Assembly (NCBI RefSeq): GCF_018398315.1
Contig: NZ_JAHBRW010000001.1
Span: 124,001 to 188,000 of the forward strand
DNA: 64,000 nt
Origin: Chelatococcus sp. YT9
Lineage (GTDB): Bacteria; Pseudomonadota; Alphaproteobacteria; Rhizobiales; Beijerinckiaceae
Direction of reading: 5' to 3'
The position numbers and the translations under genes are program-made. The notes beneath the pieces are model-generated. The model was not told the origin of the DNA and did not search any database. It saw nothing but the letters and a program-made list of their open reading frames with translations. This document shows positions 29,157 through 40,129 of the stretch, piece by piece (the first letter of the stretch is position 1; every line of letters begins with the position of its first letter).

Positions 29157-29804
29157 TTACCCGCCGACGAGGGGTGTAAGAATCTGCTCCAGACGATCAA
29201 CCGAAATCGCTCCGTTCTCAGCCTTCCCATTGATGAAGAAGGTGGGGGTGGCATTGACGCCGAGCTTGTTGGCGCCGTTGTCCCTTACCCAGTTCACCGC
29301 ATCATAGGTCTTCTGGTCCTTCAAGCAGGCTTCGAAACTTTCCTGTGTGAAACCAGCCTGCTTGGCTAGTTGCAGCAAGGCATCGAGCGGCTTGTCGTTG
29401 AAGGCCCAGTTGCGCTGCTGATCGAACAGCAGATCCGTCACGGCATAGTATTTATCGTTGCCAGCGCAACGGGCCAACATGAAGCCCGCCGTCGCCAGCG
29501 GATCCAGCGGGAACTCGCGCAGGATGAAGCGCACCTTGCCGGTATCGATGTATTTCGACTTCAATGTGGGATAGGTCGCCTCGTGAAAATGCGCGCAATG
29601 CGAGCATGTCAGAGAGGCGTATTCGATGATGGTAACCTTGGCATCGGGAGAGCCAAGCACGACGTCGCCGAGCGGCCCCTGCGCGTTGAGATCGGTCGGC
29701 GACTGGGCCATGGCCGATTGCAAGGAAAGCCCCGGGAGACCTATGACACCTGCGGCAATGGTACCGACAAGGCAAGCAGCGAAAGTGCGACGGCTGAGCG
29801 TCAT
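29157..29804 (-). CDS. DsbA-family (thioredoxin-fold) periplasmic protein
   Basis: A 215-residue protein with an N-terminal export signal containing SRRTF (a Tat-like Arg pair) and a cleavage region near SAMAQS. The active-site motif is CSHC in YASLTCSHCAHFHEATY, with the cis-Pro loop GVNATPTFFINGK. It matches the DsbA/Com1-type thioredoxin_4 family and probably makes or shuffles disulfides in the periplasm. It lies between smc and the DciA-like gene, a conserved alphaproteobacterial neighbourhood. Confidence 0.93.
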   Translation of the reverse strand: MTLSRRTFAACLVGTIAAGVIGLPGLSLQSAMAQSPTDLNAQGPLGDVVLGSPDAKVTIIEYASLTCSHCAHFHEATYPTLKSKYIDTGKVRFILREFPLDPLATAGFMLARCAGNDKYYAVTDLLFDQQRNWAFNDKPLDALLQLAKQAGFTQESFEACLKDQKTYDAVNWVRDNGANKLGVNATPTFFINGKAENGAISVDRLEQILTPLVGG

Positions 29805-29979
29805 CGCGATAGTCTCCTTGATAGGGCGCCGCCTCCGGCGGCGAGTTCGAGCTACACAGGCAAGTCAGATTGCTGGCCACGCCTGTTCGGCGCACACCAT
29901 AGATGCGGCAACGCATCTGGCAAGCGACCGTTCAGTCACGGTTACGTGCAATAGCGGCCTAAAGGCGGCGAAAGGTTGT

Positions 29980-30543
29980 CTACCGCGACAGCACCGCCTG
30001 ACCAAGACGTCTGAGCGCCTGTTGCAAGCCTTCGTCGGCCACTTCCGCGATGCGGTCCTCAACAGCGCGCGCGGCCGCCGACGACAGGTGCCGGGGCGGC
30101 TCGGCGACCACGGGTCTGCGCTGCAGCGGTCCCTGGCGCAGGGCGAGTCGCGCTACGCAGCGCCAGCCGAAATGGCTGTTCACGCGCTCGATGACGACAG
30201 GCGCCATATGCTGCAACTCAAGCGCGAAAGCGCCCGTGACACGCACCACAAGCGTCGCGGGCTCTGCCTCATCGGCATAGCGCCGCCGGGCCCCTCCTGG
30301 CCAGTCGAGCCTGATAGGTTCAGCGTGGCGCGCCAGCCGCTCTCCAACGATTTCGGGCCAGGCCATGATAATGTCGGCCGCCGCGAAGCCCTGCTTTGCG
30401 AGCACCGGCGCGATGCAGTCATCCACAAGATCGGCTAGAGGCTTCGCCAGAAGCCGCTGATGCGGCCGCGCGAAGGCCCCCCCCGGAGCGCGTGGAACAA
30501 GTCGCTGGTTAGACCGGAAAGATTGCGTCATAGCTCGATCCAA
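29980..30543 (-). CDS. DUF721 (DciA-like) protein
   Basis: A 187-residue protein with the DUF721/DciA core: ADIIMAWPEIVGERLARHAEPIRLDW, then TLVVRVTGAFALELQHMAPVVIERVNSHFG. DciA is the loader of the replicative helicase DnaB in bacteria lacking DnaC, so this may be that factor; the family assignment is from the domain only. The start may be the ATG four codons in (30531). It is divergent from mutY. Confidence 0.88.
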   Translation of the reverse strand: MDRAMTQSFRSNQRLVPRAPGGAFARPHQRLLAKPLADLVDDCIAPVLAKQGFAAADIIMAWPEIVGERLARHAEPIRLDWPGGARRRYADEAEPATLVVRVTGAFALELQHMAPVVIERVNSHFGWRCVARLALRQGPLQRRPVVAEPPRHLSSAAARAVEDRIAEVADEGLQQALRRLGQAVLSR

Positions 30544-30670
30544 GGCTCATCCCGATGTCCGAACGCCCCCAAAGCGGCCAACCCCAGAGGGGCCGAGCGG
30601 TCCCTTGAGCCAATCACAAGCAACGGACTTGCTCTAGCCTGACCGCGAGCAGGCCGCTACAGATCACATC

Positions 30671-31840
30671 ATGGTAGACACCGAAGCCGCCGCCGTGAAG
30701 CCCGCTCGCAAGCCAGCCCAGTCGAGGCGCCCTTCACGCGCGATCCCGGAACAGGCCGATCTTCTCGCACCAGCGGCCAGCTCGGAGCCTGTGGAGGCCG
30801 CGGCCCTGCTCGCCTGGTACGACCGCCACCGCCGCGACCTGCCCTGGCGGGCAAAGCCCGGCGAAACGGCCGATCCCTACCGCGTGTGGCTGTCGGAGAT
30901 CATGCTGCAGCAGACCACCGTGACAGCCGTGAAGCCATTTTTTGAACGCTTCCTGCAGCGCTTCCCGACGGTCGGTGATCTCGCACGCGCCCCTCAGGAG
31001 GCGGTGATGCAAGCTTGGGCGGGGCTTGGCTACTACTCTCGCGCGCGCAATCTGCATGCCTGCGCGCAGATGGTCGTGGCTCGCCATGGCGCACGCTTCC
31101 CGGCCGACATTGAACAGTTGCGTGCCCTGCCCGGCATCGGCGCCTACACGTCAGCCGCTGTGGCCGCTATCGCGTTCGACATTCCCGCCGCGGCCGTCGA
31201 TGGCAATGTCGAGCGGGTGCTGGCGCGCCTTTATGCGGTGGAAGAGCCGCTGCCCAAGGCTAAACCGCTGTTCCACGCGCTCGCCCAGGCGCTTGTTCCG
31301 CCCCAACGCGCCGGGGACTTCGCGCAGGCCTTCATGGATCTCGGCGCGACCATCTGCACACCGAAGCGGCCGGCCTGCGTGTTGTGCCCCTGGTCCGCCG
31401 CTTGTCTGGCGCGCGCCGCGGGCACCGCGGAAACCTTTCCGCGCAAGGCTGCCAAGAAGGAGGGCACGTTGCGTCTCGGCACGAGCTTCGTGGCCGTGCG
31501 GAGTGATGGCGCGGTCCTGCTTCGCACCCGGCCGCCGGAGGGGCTGCTCGGCGGCATGGCAGAGCTGCCCGGGAGTCCATGGTCTCCGGAGGGGCCCGGC
31601 CCTGACGTGCTGGCGCACGCGCCGCTGCAGGCGCGCTGGGCTGCGCTGAACGGAGCGGTGCGCCACGTTTTCACGCATTTTCCACTGGAGCTGACGGTTC
31701 TGCGCGCTGACGTGTCCCAGAAGACCCCTGCCCCGGTAGGCATGCGCTGGGTGGCCGCCGCGAAGCTCAATACCGAGGCCCTGCCCAGTCTGATGCGCAA
31801 GGTGCTCGCCAAGGCTCGGATCGAGACCCGCCGCTCCTGA
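30671..31840 (+). CDS. mutY: A/G-specific adenine DNA glycosylase
   Basis: A 389-residue repair enzyme that removes adenine paired with 8-oxoguanine. It has SEIMLQQTTVTAV, the helix-hairpin-helix LPGIGAYTSAAVAAIAF, the catalytic Asp in AAAVDGNVERVLAR and the [4Fe-4S] loop with spacing C-x6-C-x2-C-x5-C (CTPKRPACVLCPWSAAC). The C-terminal Nudix-like domain (LGGMAELPGSPW, HVFTHFPLEL) reads 8-oxoG. It has an N-terminal extension of about 40 residues, common in this group. Confidence 0.98.
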   Translation: MVDTEAAAVKPARKPAQSRRPSRAIPEQADLLAPAASSEPVEAAALLAWYDRHRRDLPWRAKPGETADPYRVWLSEIMLQQTTVTAVKPFFERFLQRFPTVGDLARAPQEAVMQAWAGLGYYSRARNLHACAQMVVARHGARFPADIEQLRALPGIGAYTSAAVAAIAFDIPAAAVDGNVERVLARLYAVEEPLPKAKPLFHALAQALVPPQRAGDFAQAFMDLGATICTPKRPACVLCPWSAACLARAAGTAETFPRKAAKKEGTLRLGTSFVAVRSDGAVLLRTRPPEGLLGGMAELPGSPWSPEGPGPDVLAHAPLQARWAALNGAVRHVFTHFPLELTVLRADVSQKTPAPVGMRWVAAAKLNTEALPSLMRKVLAKARIETRRS

Positions 31841-31948
31841 GCGCCTGTTACCTCACTATTCCGGCAAACGTCTTATCCGGGCGGTAAAATATAGCGCCGA
31901 TCATGAAGGCCTCGGTGCCCGGTGTGCGGGCCGGATGGACGAAGATCG

Positions 31949-32665
31949 ATGCTGACCGCCGCGAACCGCCGCTCCCTCGTCGATAATGCCATCGACAATA
32001 TCCGCAGCGCGATCGAGGCCGGCACCTGGTCTATCGGCTCGCGCATTCCAACTGAGACGGAACTTGCGGGCCATCTGAAAATCAGCCGCAACACCGTGCG
32101 CGAGGCGGTGAGAGCCCTAGCCCATGCCGGCATTCTCGAGGTCCGCCAGGGCGATGGCACCTATGTGCGCAGCCAGACTGATTCCGCTGCCCTGTTGAAG
32201 GCCCTCGCTGACACGAGCTTCGATGACAGGCTCGACCTTTGGCGGATGTTGAACGAAGCCCTGGCGCGTCTAGCGGCCGAACGTCGCGATTTCGAGGATG
32301 TCGGCCGCATCACTTCCGCTATCGAGGACATCTTCACCTCCCCGTCAAAAGGTCGCGGTTCCGGGCCCAGTGAATATCGTTTCCACTGCTCCGTCGCCGA
32401 CGCGGCCCACAATAAGGCCATTTCCTCACTCTATCGCGTCGTCGCGTCATCCGTCAGTCTACTTTCACCGCGCGCCCAAAATCTGCTAGATACGGGACGC
32501 GATGCTGGCGCGGCACGTCCCGCGCAAGATGATTATAGGGCGCTGCTCGACGCCATCGTCAGCCAGGCTCCCCAAGATGCCGCGCGGGCCGCGCGACATC
32601 TCGTCGATTGTTCTTTTGTGGCCGTGGCCGGGCCTCAGGCGGAAGACCCCTCCCCGCCGCCCTGA
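31949..32665 (+). CDS. FadR-type GntR family transcriptional regulator
   Basis: A 238-residue regulator. The N-terminal winged helix has SRIPTETELAGHLKISRNTVREAVRALAHAGILEVRQGDGTYV (described as one winged-helix block, residues about 30-75), and the C-terminal all-helical FCD domain has the His ligands near EYRFHCSVADAAHN. The start at 31949 (MLTAANRRS) is chosen; a start nine codons upstream is possible. It is 11 bp upstream of an MFS exporter gene in the same direction, and it probably controls that transporter. The inducer is unknown. Confidence 0.88.
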   Translation: MLTAANRRSLVDNAIDNIRSAIEAGTWSIGSRIPTETELAGHLKISRNTVREAVRALAHAGILEVRQGDGTYVRSQTDSAALLKALADTSFDDRLDLWRMLNEALARLAAERRDFEDVGRITSAIEDIFTSPSKGRGSGPSEYRFHCSVADAAHNKAISSLYRVVASSVSLLSPRAQNLLDTGRDAGAARPAQDDYRALLDAIVSQAPQDAARAARHLVDCSFVAVAGPQAEDPSPPP

Positions 32666-32676
32666 AAGCTGATGCA

Positions 32677-34020
32677 ATGACGACAGAGGTAGCGGGACCA
32701 ACCGCGCCCGGTTTGCCCGAAGGACATATATCGTCCAAGGGCCCAACTTCTCCCACCCTCGCAGACGAACTCCTTCCCGAAGCGTCACTGGTTGAACCAC
32801 CTCAAGCTCCAGCTGCCAGCCCAGGGGTGCCGCGTTGGTGGCTAGCCATCGTGCTGGTTCTCGTTTCCATCAACCTTCGGCCGGCGCTTTCCAGTGTCGG
32901 CTCGGTGCTCGAGGAACTGATGCGCGACACCGGCGCATCCACCACCTTCGTCAGCGTGCTCACCACGCTTCCGGTCCTGTGCCTCGGAGCGCTGGGCCTG
33001 ACGGCGCCCCCGCTCGCCCGCCGCTTCGGCACGGAGCGGGTCGTGCTGGTCGTTCTTCTCGCCATGGCAGCGGGCCTCGCACTGCGCCTCTTCCCATCCA
33101 TGCTGCCGCTACTCGGGAGCACGATCGTCGCCGGCGCCGCAATCGGCATCATCGGCGTGCTGATGCCGGGGCTTGTCAAGCGGGACTTCCCAAAACACGC
33201 CAGTCTGATGACCGGCGTCTATACAATGGCGCTCTGTGCCGGTGGCGCGCTCGGGGCCGGCGCGACTGTGCCATTGGCCAGGGCCTTCGACAGCTGGCCC
33301 GCCGCGCTCGCCTTCTGGGCGGTGCCCGCCGTGCTCGCCGCCATCCTATGGTGGCCCTGCATCCCCAAGCGGCTCAGCGATCACGCCAAGCCCGTCCAAT
33401 ATGCCGTCACCGGCTTGTGGCGAGATCGCCTGGCCTGGCAGGTAACCCTTTTCACCGGCCTGCAATCGCTGCTCGCCTATATCGTCTTCGGCTGGCTCAT
33501 TCAGATCCTGCGTGACCGCGGCCTCGATCCCATGACGGCCGGGCTCACGGTGTCGGGTTCGGTGCTGGCTCAGGTGCCAGCGGCGCTGATCGCGCCGATC
33601 CTCGCCGCGCGGAGGCGGGACCAGCGTGGCATGATCATCATCATCATGTCGATCGGCCTCCTCGGTATGCTCGGTTGCCTTTTCGCCCCCCTCTCCACCG
33701 TCGCGATCTGGGCCTTGCTGCTGGGTATCGGCCAGGGCGGGAATTTCGCGCTGGCGCTTCTCACCATCGTGCTGCGGTCCCCCGATGCCCATGTAGCCGC
33801 GCGGCTCTCGAGCATGGCGCAGAGCGTCGGCTATACGCTAGCCGCCACCGGGCCATTCGCAACCGGGCTCCTGCACAGCTGGACAGGCTCCTGGGACAGC
33901 GTCGCGCTGCTTTACGCCGGTGTCACGATCGCGGGCATGCTCTTCGGGCTCGGAGCCGGCCGCGCGCGGCACGTGAATGTGACGGTGACCGCAGTGCCGC
34001 AGAAGCCGGATTCACGCTAG
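32677..34020 (+). CDS. MFS transporter, CynX/NimT family
   Basis: A 447-residue 12-helix carrier. A hydrophilic N-terminal tail of about 50 residues precedes WWLAIVLVLVSINLRPALSSVG, the CynX/NimT (cyanate/nitroimidazole) subgroup signature; the loop PPLARRFGTERVV is the MFS A-like motif. The pairing with the upstream FadR-type regulator matches the YeaN/CynX arrangement seen in other proteobacteria. Substrate unknown; members have been linked to cyanate and 2-nitroimidazole. Confidence 0.88.
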   Translation: MTTEVAGPTAPGLPEGHISSKGPTSPTLADELLPEASLVEPPQAPAASPGVPRWWLAIVLVLVSINLRPALSSVGSVLEELMRDTGASTTFVSVLTTLPVLCLGALGLTAPPLARRFGTERVVLVVLLAMAAGLALRLFPSMLPLLGSTIVAGAAIGIIGVLMPGLVKRDFPKHASLMTGVYTMALCAGGALGAGATVPLARAFDSWPAALAFWAVPAVLAAILWWPCIPKRLSDHAKPVQYAVTGLWRDRLAWQVTLFTGLQSLLAYIVFGWLIQILRDRGLDPMTAGLTVSGSVLAQVPAALIAPILAARRRDQRGMIIIIMSIGLLGMLGCLFAPLSTVAIWALLLGIGQGGNFALALLTIVLRSPDAHVAARLSSMAQSVGYTLAATGPFATGLLHSWTGSWDSVALLYAGVTIAGMLFGLGAGRARHVNVTVTAVPQKPDSR

Positions 34021-34056
34021 CGGCGGCAGCTGGAGGGTAGGACTGTCTGGAAGAGC

Positions 34057-34986
34057 CTACCGGGTATCTTGTCCCAGAAGCATCTGCGCCTCCCGCAGCC
34101 GGTCCTGCAAAATGGCAAGCTCAGACCGCGCAACGCGAGCGTCTCTTTCCGCCTTCGTTACCCGTTCCTGAAAGGCCGCACGCTCAGCATCCCGATCTTG
34201 ACGTTCGAGCTCCAGCTTGCTTTGCAAATTCTGTGGGAGGTCCGGAAAGACGAAGGCATCGACGAAGATCAGGTTCACGTCGGTCTTCCCGACCAGAACG
34301 TAGTTCTGCGATGCGAGGTAATCGATGATCGCTTGAGCGTTTCCTGAGATATGGTGCTCGGACGGCTCAGCCTGGACGATATACGGGCGGAAGCGACCAA
34401 AATCAGTATCCTTCAGCACCTGCAGGTCCATGCCCTCGATGTCGATCGACAAATAGATGGGCGGATCGCTCGCAAAATGCTGTGCCAAGAGATCGTTGAT
34501 CCGCAGAGCTGGCACATCGACCTCAACGACGAGGCCACCCCCGGCACCTGGCCATCGCGTGACGAAGGCCCGGTCGAGCGAACTTAGCTCGCTGGCTCGA
34601 GCAATCGCCAAACGCACGATCTCAGCATCGGCATCGGTGATCGCCGCATGCACAATCTCATCCTGGGGCCGGGCTGCGCGCAGGTCATCCAGCAGGGCCG
34701 GATTGGCCTCGACGATGACGCCGGTCATGCCAAGCTTGCGGTTGAGCAGGAAAGTCGCGCTGGTCGCGATCGGGTGATTGCCCCCGATCTCGCAATACCG
34801 TTGCCTAGCAGGATCCAGCCCCAGCCTAAGACAGCGTGCCTCGATCAGCGCCGCCACGATCAGATCTTCCGCGCATTGCGCGAAATGCTCTGCAAGATAA
34901 GTCGGCAGATCGGGAGGCCTAAGGCCCACGGCAGCGATCAGCTCATATGCAAAAACATTGATACGCCTGCCGGATTCGATCGTCAT
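34057..34986 (-). CDS. FkbM family methyltransferase with C-terminal coiled coil
   Basis: A 309-residue protein. The SAM-binding part begins YCEIGGNHPIATSATFLLN and has GVIVEANPALLDDL and the FkbM signature YLSIDIEGMDLQVLKDTDFGR followed by IVQAEPSEH. From about residue 255 the chain is highly charged (KLELERQDRDAERAAFQERV), a likely coiled coil. FkbM enzymes O-methylate sugars in glycans. It ends a three-gene run behind a GT2 and a HAD protein, which supports a surface-polysaccharide role. Confidence 0.88.
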   Translation of the reverse strand: MTIESGRRINVFAYELIAAVGLRPPDLPTYLAEHFAQCAEDLIVAALIEARCLRLGLDPARQRYCEIGGNHPIATSATFLLNRKLGMTGVIVEANPALLDDLRAARPQDEIVHAAITDADAEIVRLAIARASELSSLDRAFVTRWPGAGGGLVVEVDVPALRINDLLAQHFASDPPIYLSIDIEGMDLQVLKDTDFGRFRPYIVQAEPSEHHISGNAQAIIDYLASQNYVLVGKTDVNLIFVDAFVFPDLPQNLQSKLELERQDRDAERAAFQERVTKAERDARVARSELAILQDRLREAQMLLGQDTR

Positions 34987-34999
34987 TGCGATTTAGCCT

Positions 35000-36034
35000 T
35001 TAGACACGTCCCCGCATTTTTGCGATAAAGCGGCGGAATGGATAGAGCTTTCGCCATGCCCAGCGAGGCCCGCGGAGCATCTGGTTAATGGTATGCAACG
35101 TGGGTTCGAACTGGCGGAGTTGACTGCTCAGTTGGTCGCTAAGCTGCTGGTTAAGCCAACGGATCTCCTCCTGCTGCTGGCTCATCCGCTTCAGAAGAAT
35201 ATGCATTAGTCCTATATGGCCTGGACTATCACGAAGTAAAGGCCTTATCAAACTATTCGCATAATACACGCCATATATATCGTGCTTTGTCTGGCCCTTG
35301 CCCACAGAATTCCCATAAACATTGGCTTCAGCAGAGTAAGATCTTTGATGGTAATAGCACAAATTTTCATTGATCGTTCCAATATCGCCGGCCAGCATAA
35401 TACGTAGATTATAATCCCAGTCCCCCAATACCGGCAGATGGCGATTGAACTCCCCTATTGTATCCACCACTGAGCGGCGTATGAGCAGGCAGATCGGGGG
35501 GATGCAATTCGTATGGAGCATCCCACCAAAATCAATCAGCTCCCTCCAGTATCCCCATTCCATCCGCGCTTCTTCGACGACCATATCGCCCTGGATGCGC
35601 TCCATGACGACCTGGCACCGCGCCGCAACCGCTGCACAATTGGCATTGCTTGCATTGTTGAGAAAGCCAACCGTTCTCGCGAGAAAATGGGGGTGCCAAG
35701 CATCATCATCATCATGAACCGCGATGAAATCCCCCTGCGACGCGTGGAGCGCCGCATTAGACGCCGCCTCCATTCCCTTTGATGTTTCGTGATGAATCGT
35801 CGTCAGACGATCACCGAAAGCGCCCGCATATTGCGCGCAGATTTCATCCACCGGACCCGGCCTGCCGCCATCATTGACGAGGTATAGATGCCAGTCCTGA
35901 TGGGTCTGATTGAGCACACTGGCAAAGGCGCGAACGAGAAGAACAGGACGATCCTTCGTACGCATAAGTATAGAAACGCGAGATCCAGGGCTCGCATCAA
36001 CATCATCCATGCTAGTTGGAAATAACTTGCTCAT
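35000..36034 (-). CDS. Family 2 glycosyltransferase
   Basis: A 344-residue GT-A enzyme: SILMRTKDRPVLLVRAFASVLNQTH, LVNDGG and the metal-binding DDDDAWHP (DxD equivalent), then IRRSVVDTIGEFNRHLPVLGDWDYNLRIML. The C-terminal part has a Q-rich helical stretch (RMSQQQEEIRWLNQQLSDQL). Bases around 35200-35500 are visibly richer in A and T than the flanking housekeeping genes, fitting horizontal origin. It lies 13 bp from both neighbours of the cluster. Confidence 0.92.
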   Translation of the reverse strand: MSKLFPTSMDDVDASPGSRVSILMRTKDRPVLLVRAFASVLNQTHQDWHLYLVNDGGRPGPVDEICAQYAGAFGDRLTTIHHETSKGMEAASNAALHASQGDFIAVHDDDDAWHPHFLARTVGFLNNASNANCAAVAARCQVVMERIQGDMVVEEARMEWGYWRELIDFGGMLHTNCIPPICLLIRRSVVDTIGEFNRHLPVLGDWDYNLRIMLAGDIGTINENLCYYHQRSYSAEANVYGNSVGKGQTKHDIYGVYYANSLIRPLLRDSPGHIGLMHILLKRMSQQQEEIRWLNQQLSDQLSSQLRQFEPTLHTINQMLRGPRWAWRKLYPFRRFIAKMRGRV

Positions 36035-36046
36035 ATCTCGACTATT

Positions 36047-38131
36047 CTACCAGAACTGGCGAAGGACTCGCTCACCCAGATGGGCGAGGTTGCTGCGGGC
36101 GAATTCGTTGACGATCTGTCGGTCGACGTCACCGCCGGTTGCGCGCCAATGTCGCAACATGCCTAAACGCCACCCCGTTCTTTGGAAGGCCGCCATACGC
36201 TCTTCGGGTGATGCTGGAAGGCTGTTTGGAAAAACCGGATTGAAGGCGGCATGGTCGAACGTTGAGCAGTGGCCAAGCGTCGCAAGCATGTCAAGCTCAG
36301 CGCTGCTTGGGGAAAGAATGACCGCTGCCAGCGCGGCCTTGGCGTTCTCGACCGTAAGATCATCGATGGTCAGCCCGCGATAGCTTCCGTTATTGAAAAG
36401 CTCAGCAATACCTTCGACTACGCCATCCTGAAAGTGACGGGTCACTGATTGATATTGCTGCTTTTCACCAGGACTATCGGCCAGAGCTGGCTTCCAGCCA
36501 TTACCTTCGCGCTCATAGCCCCTCACGGTCCCGTGCGGGGCCGAATGAAGCTCCTCAAGCAACTCCACAGCTCCATGGACCGCGGATTGCTCGTTGAAGC
36601 TCTGGAATTCGTTTGCAAATGCCGCTTCCATATAGCCGGCGGCGAATCGATTAGCCAAGGCTGTCGGCCAAAGCCCATAGTAAAAACCTGCAATCTCAAA
36701 GTCTGTCCGAACCGATCGCCCGACCTTGCGAAGCGACCGCTGCATCGTGCCGTTCCAACCCATGTCGATCATGGCCACCTTGCCGTCCGCGAACAGTCCC
36801 TCCTGCTCGAGATAGCCAAGGATGGAATCATAGGCCGGCTTGAGGATGGCGTGAACCTCACTTGCATGGCGCTGAAGAAGCGAGTGGAGCGTCGTAATAT
36901 GCCCTGCTTTCCAGAGCAACGGCGTATCGGGCGGGCCGATCTCCTGGCGCGCATCGGCGACCAGGCCGGGAATTCCGTCCAGTCCTGCGCGCTTGAGCAC
37001 GGTATCAACAGTGACGATACCGTCACTCGTTGAAAGAAAATCTATAAGTTCCGACGAAAGCCGCTTGGGCGTACTGTCCAGGTAGCCGCAGGCCAGATTG
37101 AGCGGGCGCCGAGCGATATAGAGATAGCTGTCCGTTACGGCGCTGGCATAGTCGAGGCCGGCCGCGCGCCAAGCCCGCTGAATGAGCCAGCCGTCCCGCG
37201 CGCAGAAATAGACGCGATCGATCTTGTGTCGGCGCAACCGCTCGTCAAGCCAGCGCACATAGGTTCCGACGACGAGAACGCCTAGTGCCTCGCCCAACTG
37301 CCGGGCGGTTGCCTCCTGGCCGAGCACCTTCCCCGCGTCTTCGCGCGCAGCCAGCTCACCGAGCCGCTGGGCTCGCGAGAACGGAAGCAAAGCCGGCGTG
37401 AGCGGCGCGCCGACACGACGCTCCGACTTGGCGCGGCTATAGAGCAACGTCGTGACGCCATAATCACGAGGTTTCGTGTAGTCGGCCCAATGATCGTCGC
37501 CAATATGGAGGATCCGCCGGTCTGGCGCGCCGACCACCGGCCATACCGCACCGGTCGATTTTGTGACCTTGGCATGACCCGACATCAGAAGTTCGGACCA
37601 TCCCGCAAAGCCGTTCTCGACAAGCCTCTCCGCCACGAAGGCAACGGGAAGATACATGTCAGAAACGAACATGAACGGGATCTCGCGACGGCGCAGCTCC
37701 GCGATCAGTGCAAGCGTATCAGGGACAGCAACGAGAAGCTCCGTCTCGACGGCCAGCTCCAACTGGCGGCCTTCCGCCACAATCTGCGGGTTGCCTTTCC
37801 ACAGGAGCGCGAAATGTTCGTAGATCTCATCGAATGTGATGTCTTCCGCGCCGAAATTGCCATGATGAATCCGCGCGGCACGCTCAGCGTCTTCACGCGC
37901 GAGCGCGAACCCATCTGCTTCAGCATTGAACTGACTGGTAAGACGCCGCTCGACTTCGGCAAATACATCAACAGGACTATCCAACAGTCGCGTCAGAACT
38001 GTGTCAAAAATATCAAATGAGACAATGTCAACCGCCTGTGCCTTATCAAGTGCAGACCTAATGAATTGAATATCGCTCTGCCACGATCCTAGAACGTCCC
38101 GCTGAAAAACCATTCCCCCACCTATACTCAC
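36047..38131 (-). CDS. COG5610-like HAD superfamily protein with large C-terminal domain
   Basis: A 694-residue protein. The N-terminal HAD domain has DIVSFDIFDTVLTRLL (residues about 35-50, nucleophile and acid/base Asp), a motif II segment FMFVSDMYLP, the Lys segment GHAKVTKSTG and the C-terminal acids in ILHIGDDHWADYTKP. The remaining ~430 residues form a distinct region with YFCARDGWLIQRAW and KVAMIDMGWNGTMQRSLRK. Proteins of this type sit in surface-polysaccharide clusters, but the substrate is unknown. First gene of the GT2-FkbM run. Confidence 0.85.
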   Translation of the reverse strand: MSIGGGMVFQRDVLGSWQSDIQFIRSALDKAQAVDIVSFDIFDTVLTRLLDSPVDVFAEVERRLTSQFNAEADGFALAREDAERAARIHHGNFGAEDITFDEIYEHFALLWKGNPQIVAEGRQLELAVETELLVAVPDTLALIAELRRREIPFMFVSDMYLPVAFVAERLVENGFAGWSELLMSGHAKVTKSTGAVWPVVGAPDRRILHIGDDHWADYTKPRDYGVTTLLYSRAKSERRVGAPLTPALLPFSRAQRLGELAAREDAGKVLGQEATARQLGEALGVLVVGTYVRWLDERLRRHKIDRVYFCARDGWLIQRAWRAAGLDYASAVTDSYLYIARRPLNLACGYLDSTPKRLSSELIDFLSTSDGIVTVDTVLKRAGLDGIPGLVADARQEIGPPDTPLLWKAGHITTLHSLLQRHASEVHAILKPAYDSILGYLEQEGLFADGKVAMIDMGWNGTMQRSLRKVGRSVRTDFEIAGFYYGLWPTALANRFAAGYMEAAFANEFQSFNEQSAVHGAVELLEELHSAPHGTVRGYEREGNGWKPALADSPGEKQQYQSVTRHFQDGVVEGIAELFNNGSYRGLTIDDLTVENAKAALAAVILSPSSAELDMLATLGHCSTFDHAAFNPVFPNSLPASPEERMAAFQRTGWRLGMLRHWRATGGDVDRQIVNEFARSNLAHLGERVLRQFW

Positions 38132-38810
38132 TCCGCGATAAATCTTGGGCTCAAGAAGGTGCCGCAGATCCCCCAGACCGCCGAAAGAAATACGTCCTCC
38201 TTAGGCGACCGCAGTTTGCATAGGATAGTAACGAAATAGTGGCAAGTCGCCGCAAACGATAGCGGCCTTATTGCATTCCATACCTCCGACAAAAGAGCGC
38301 TTGACCTACCCATGACAGCGGCGACAGCCGCGGCCGGACTATGGGAAGCACGTCTCCTTCAGGTATATAGTTGTCACTAATGACTACACGGGTGCCGGAG
38401 GTAACAACAACGCTCGGGTTTCATCACCTAAGAATGCGATCCTGCCCAGCCCAACCGCCGGAACGGCCATATCCAGAATATGCTGGACGTCTTAGACGCT
38501 TGACTAGAATTGCAACCAGCGCGCGCGCAATCCCCGCAACGGAAGACGACCGTCGTCTGATGATATCCAAAATCCTGATCGGGAGCCGGAATTCACATGA
38601 GCCGCAATTCATGACCACCCAGCCGGCCCGCGTAGCTCGTGGATTAAGCGCTGAGCCATCACCACGTATGGTGCGTCAAATCCATCGCACCCGATGATAT
38701 GATCGGTTTTTATCGCTGGCTCCACGCGCCATGACCAGCACCCGCCACTCTTGGGTCGGCGAAAGGCCGGCCTTTCAGCCGGCTCGCCCTCCGCCGCAGG
38801 GGTGCACGCA
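38132..38810. other. 679-bp gap upstream of the glycan cluster and downstream of ccrM
   Basis: No gene here is convincing. Open frames such as 38371-38697 lack a family match, a good ribosome site or typical composition. The right part must hold the ccrM transcript end: a perfect 16-bp palindrome gaaaggccggcctttc lies at 38761-38776, 35 bp after the ccrM stop. The left part should hold the promoter of the HAD-GT2-FkbM run. Confidence 0.5.
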
Positions 38811-40004
<1,194 letters not shown>

Positions 40005-40129
40005 TTACGCAACTGACAATCCGGATCATGCGGGGTTTAGGTAAAAATCAGGTTGAGCAGAAGTAATTCACAATGTGCCGTTTTGGGGCTGCAAATTTTG
40101 CAGTGTGCTGAGCCTGCTTTGCGAAGCGC

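Noticed and set aside
38371-38697. 108-codon rightward frame in the gap before ccrM
   Set aside because: No ribosome site, no recognisable domain and atypical composition.
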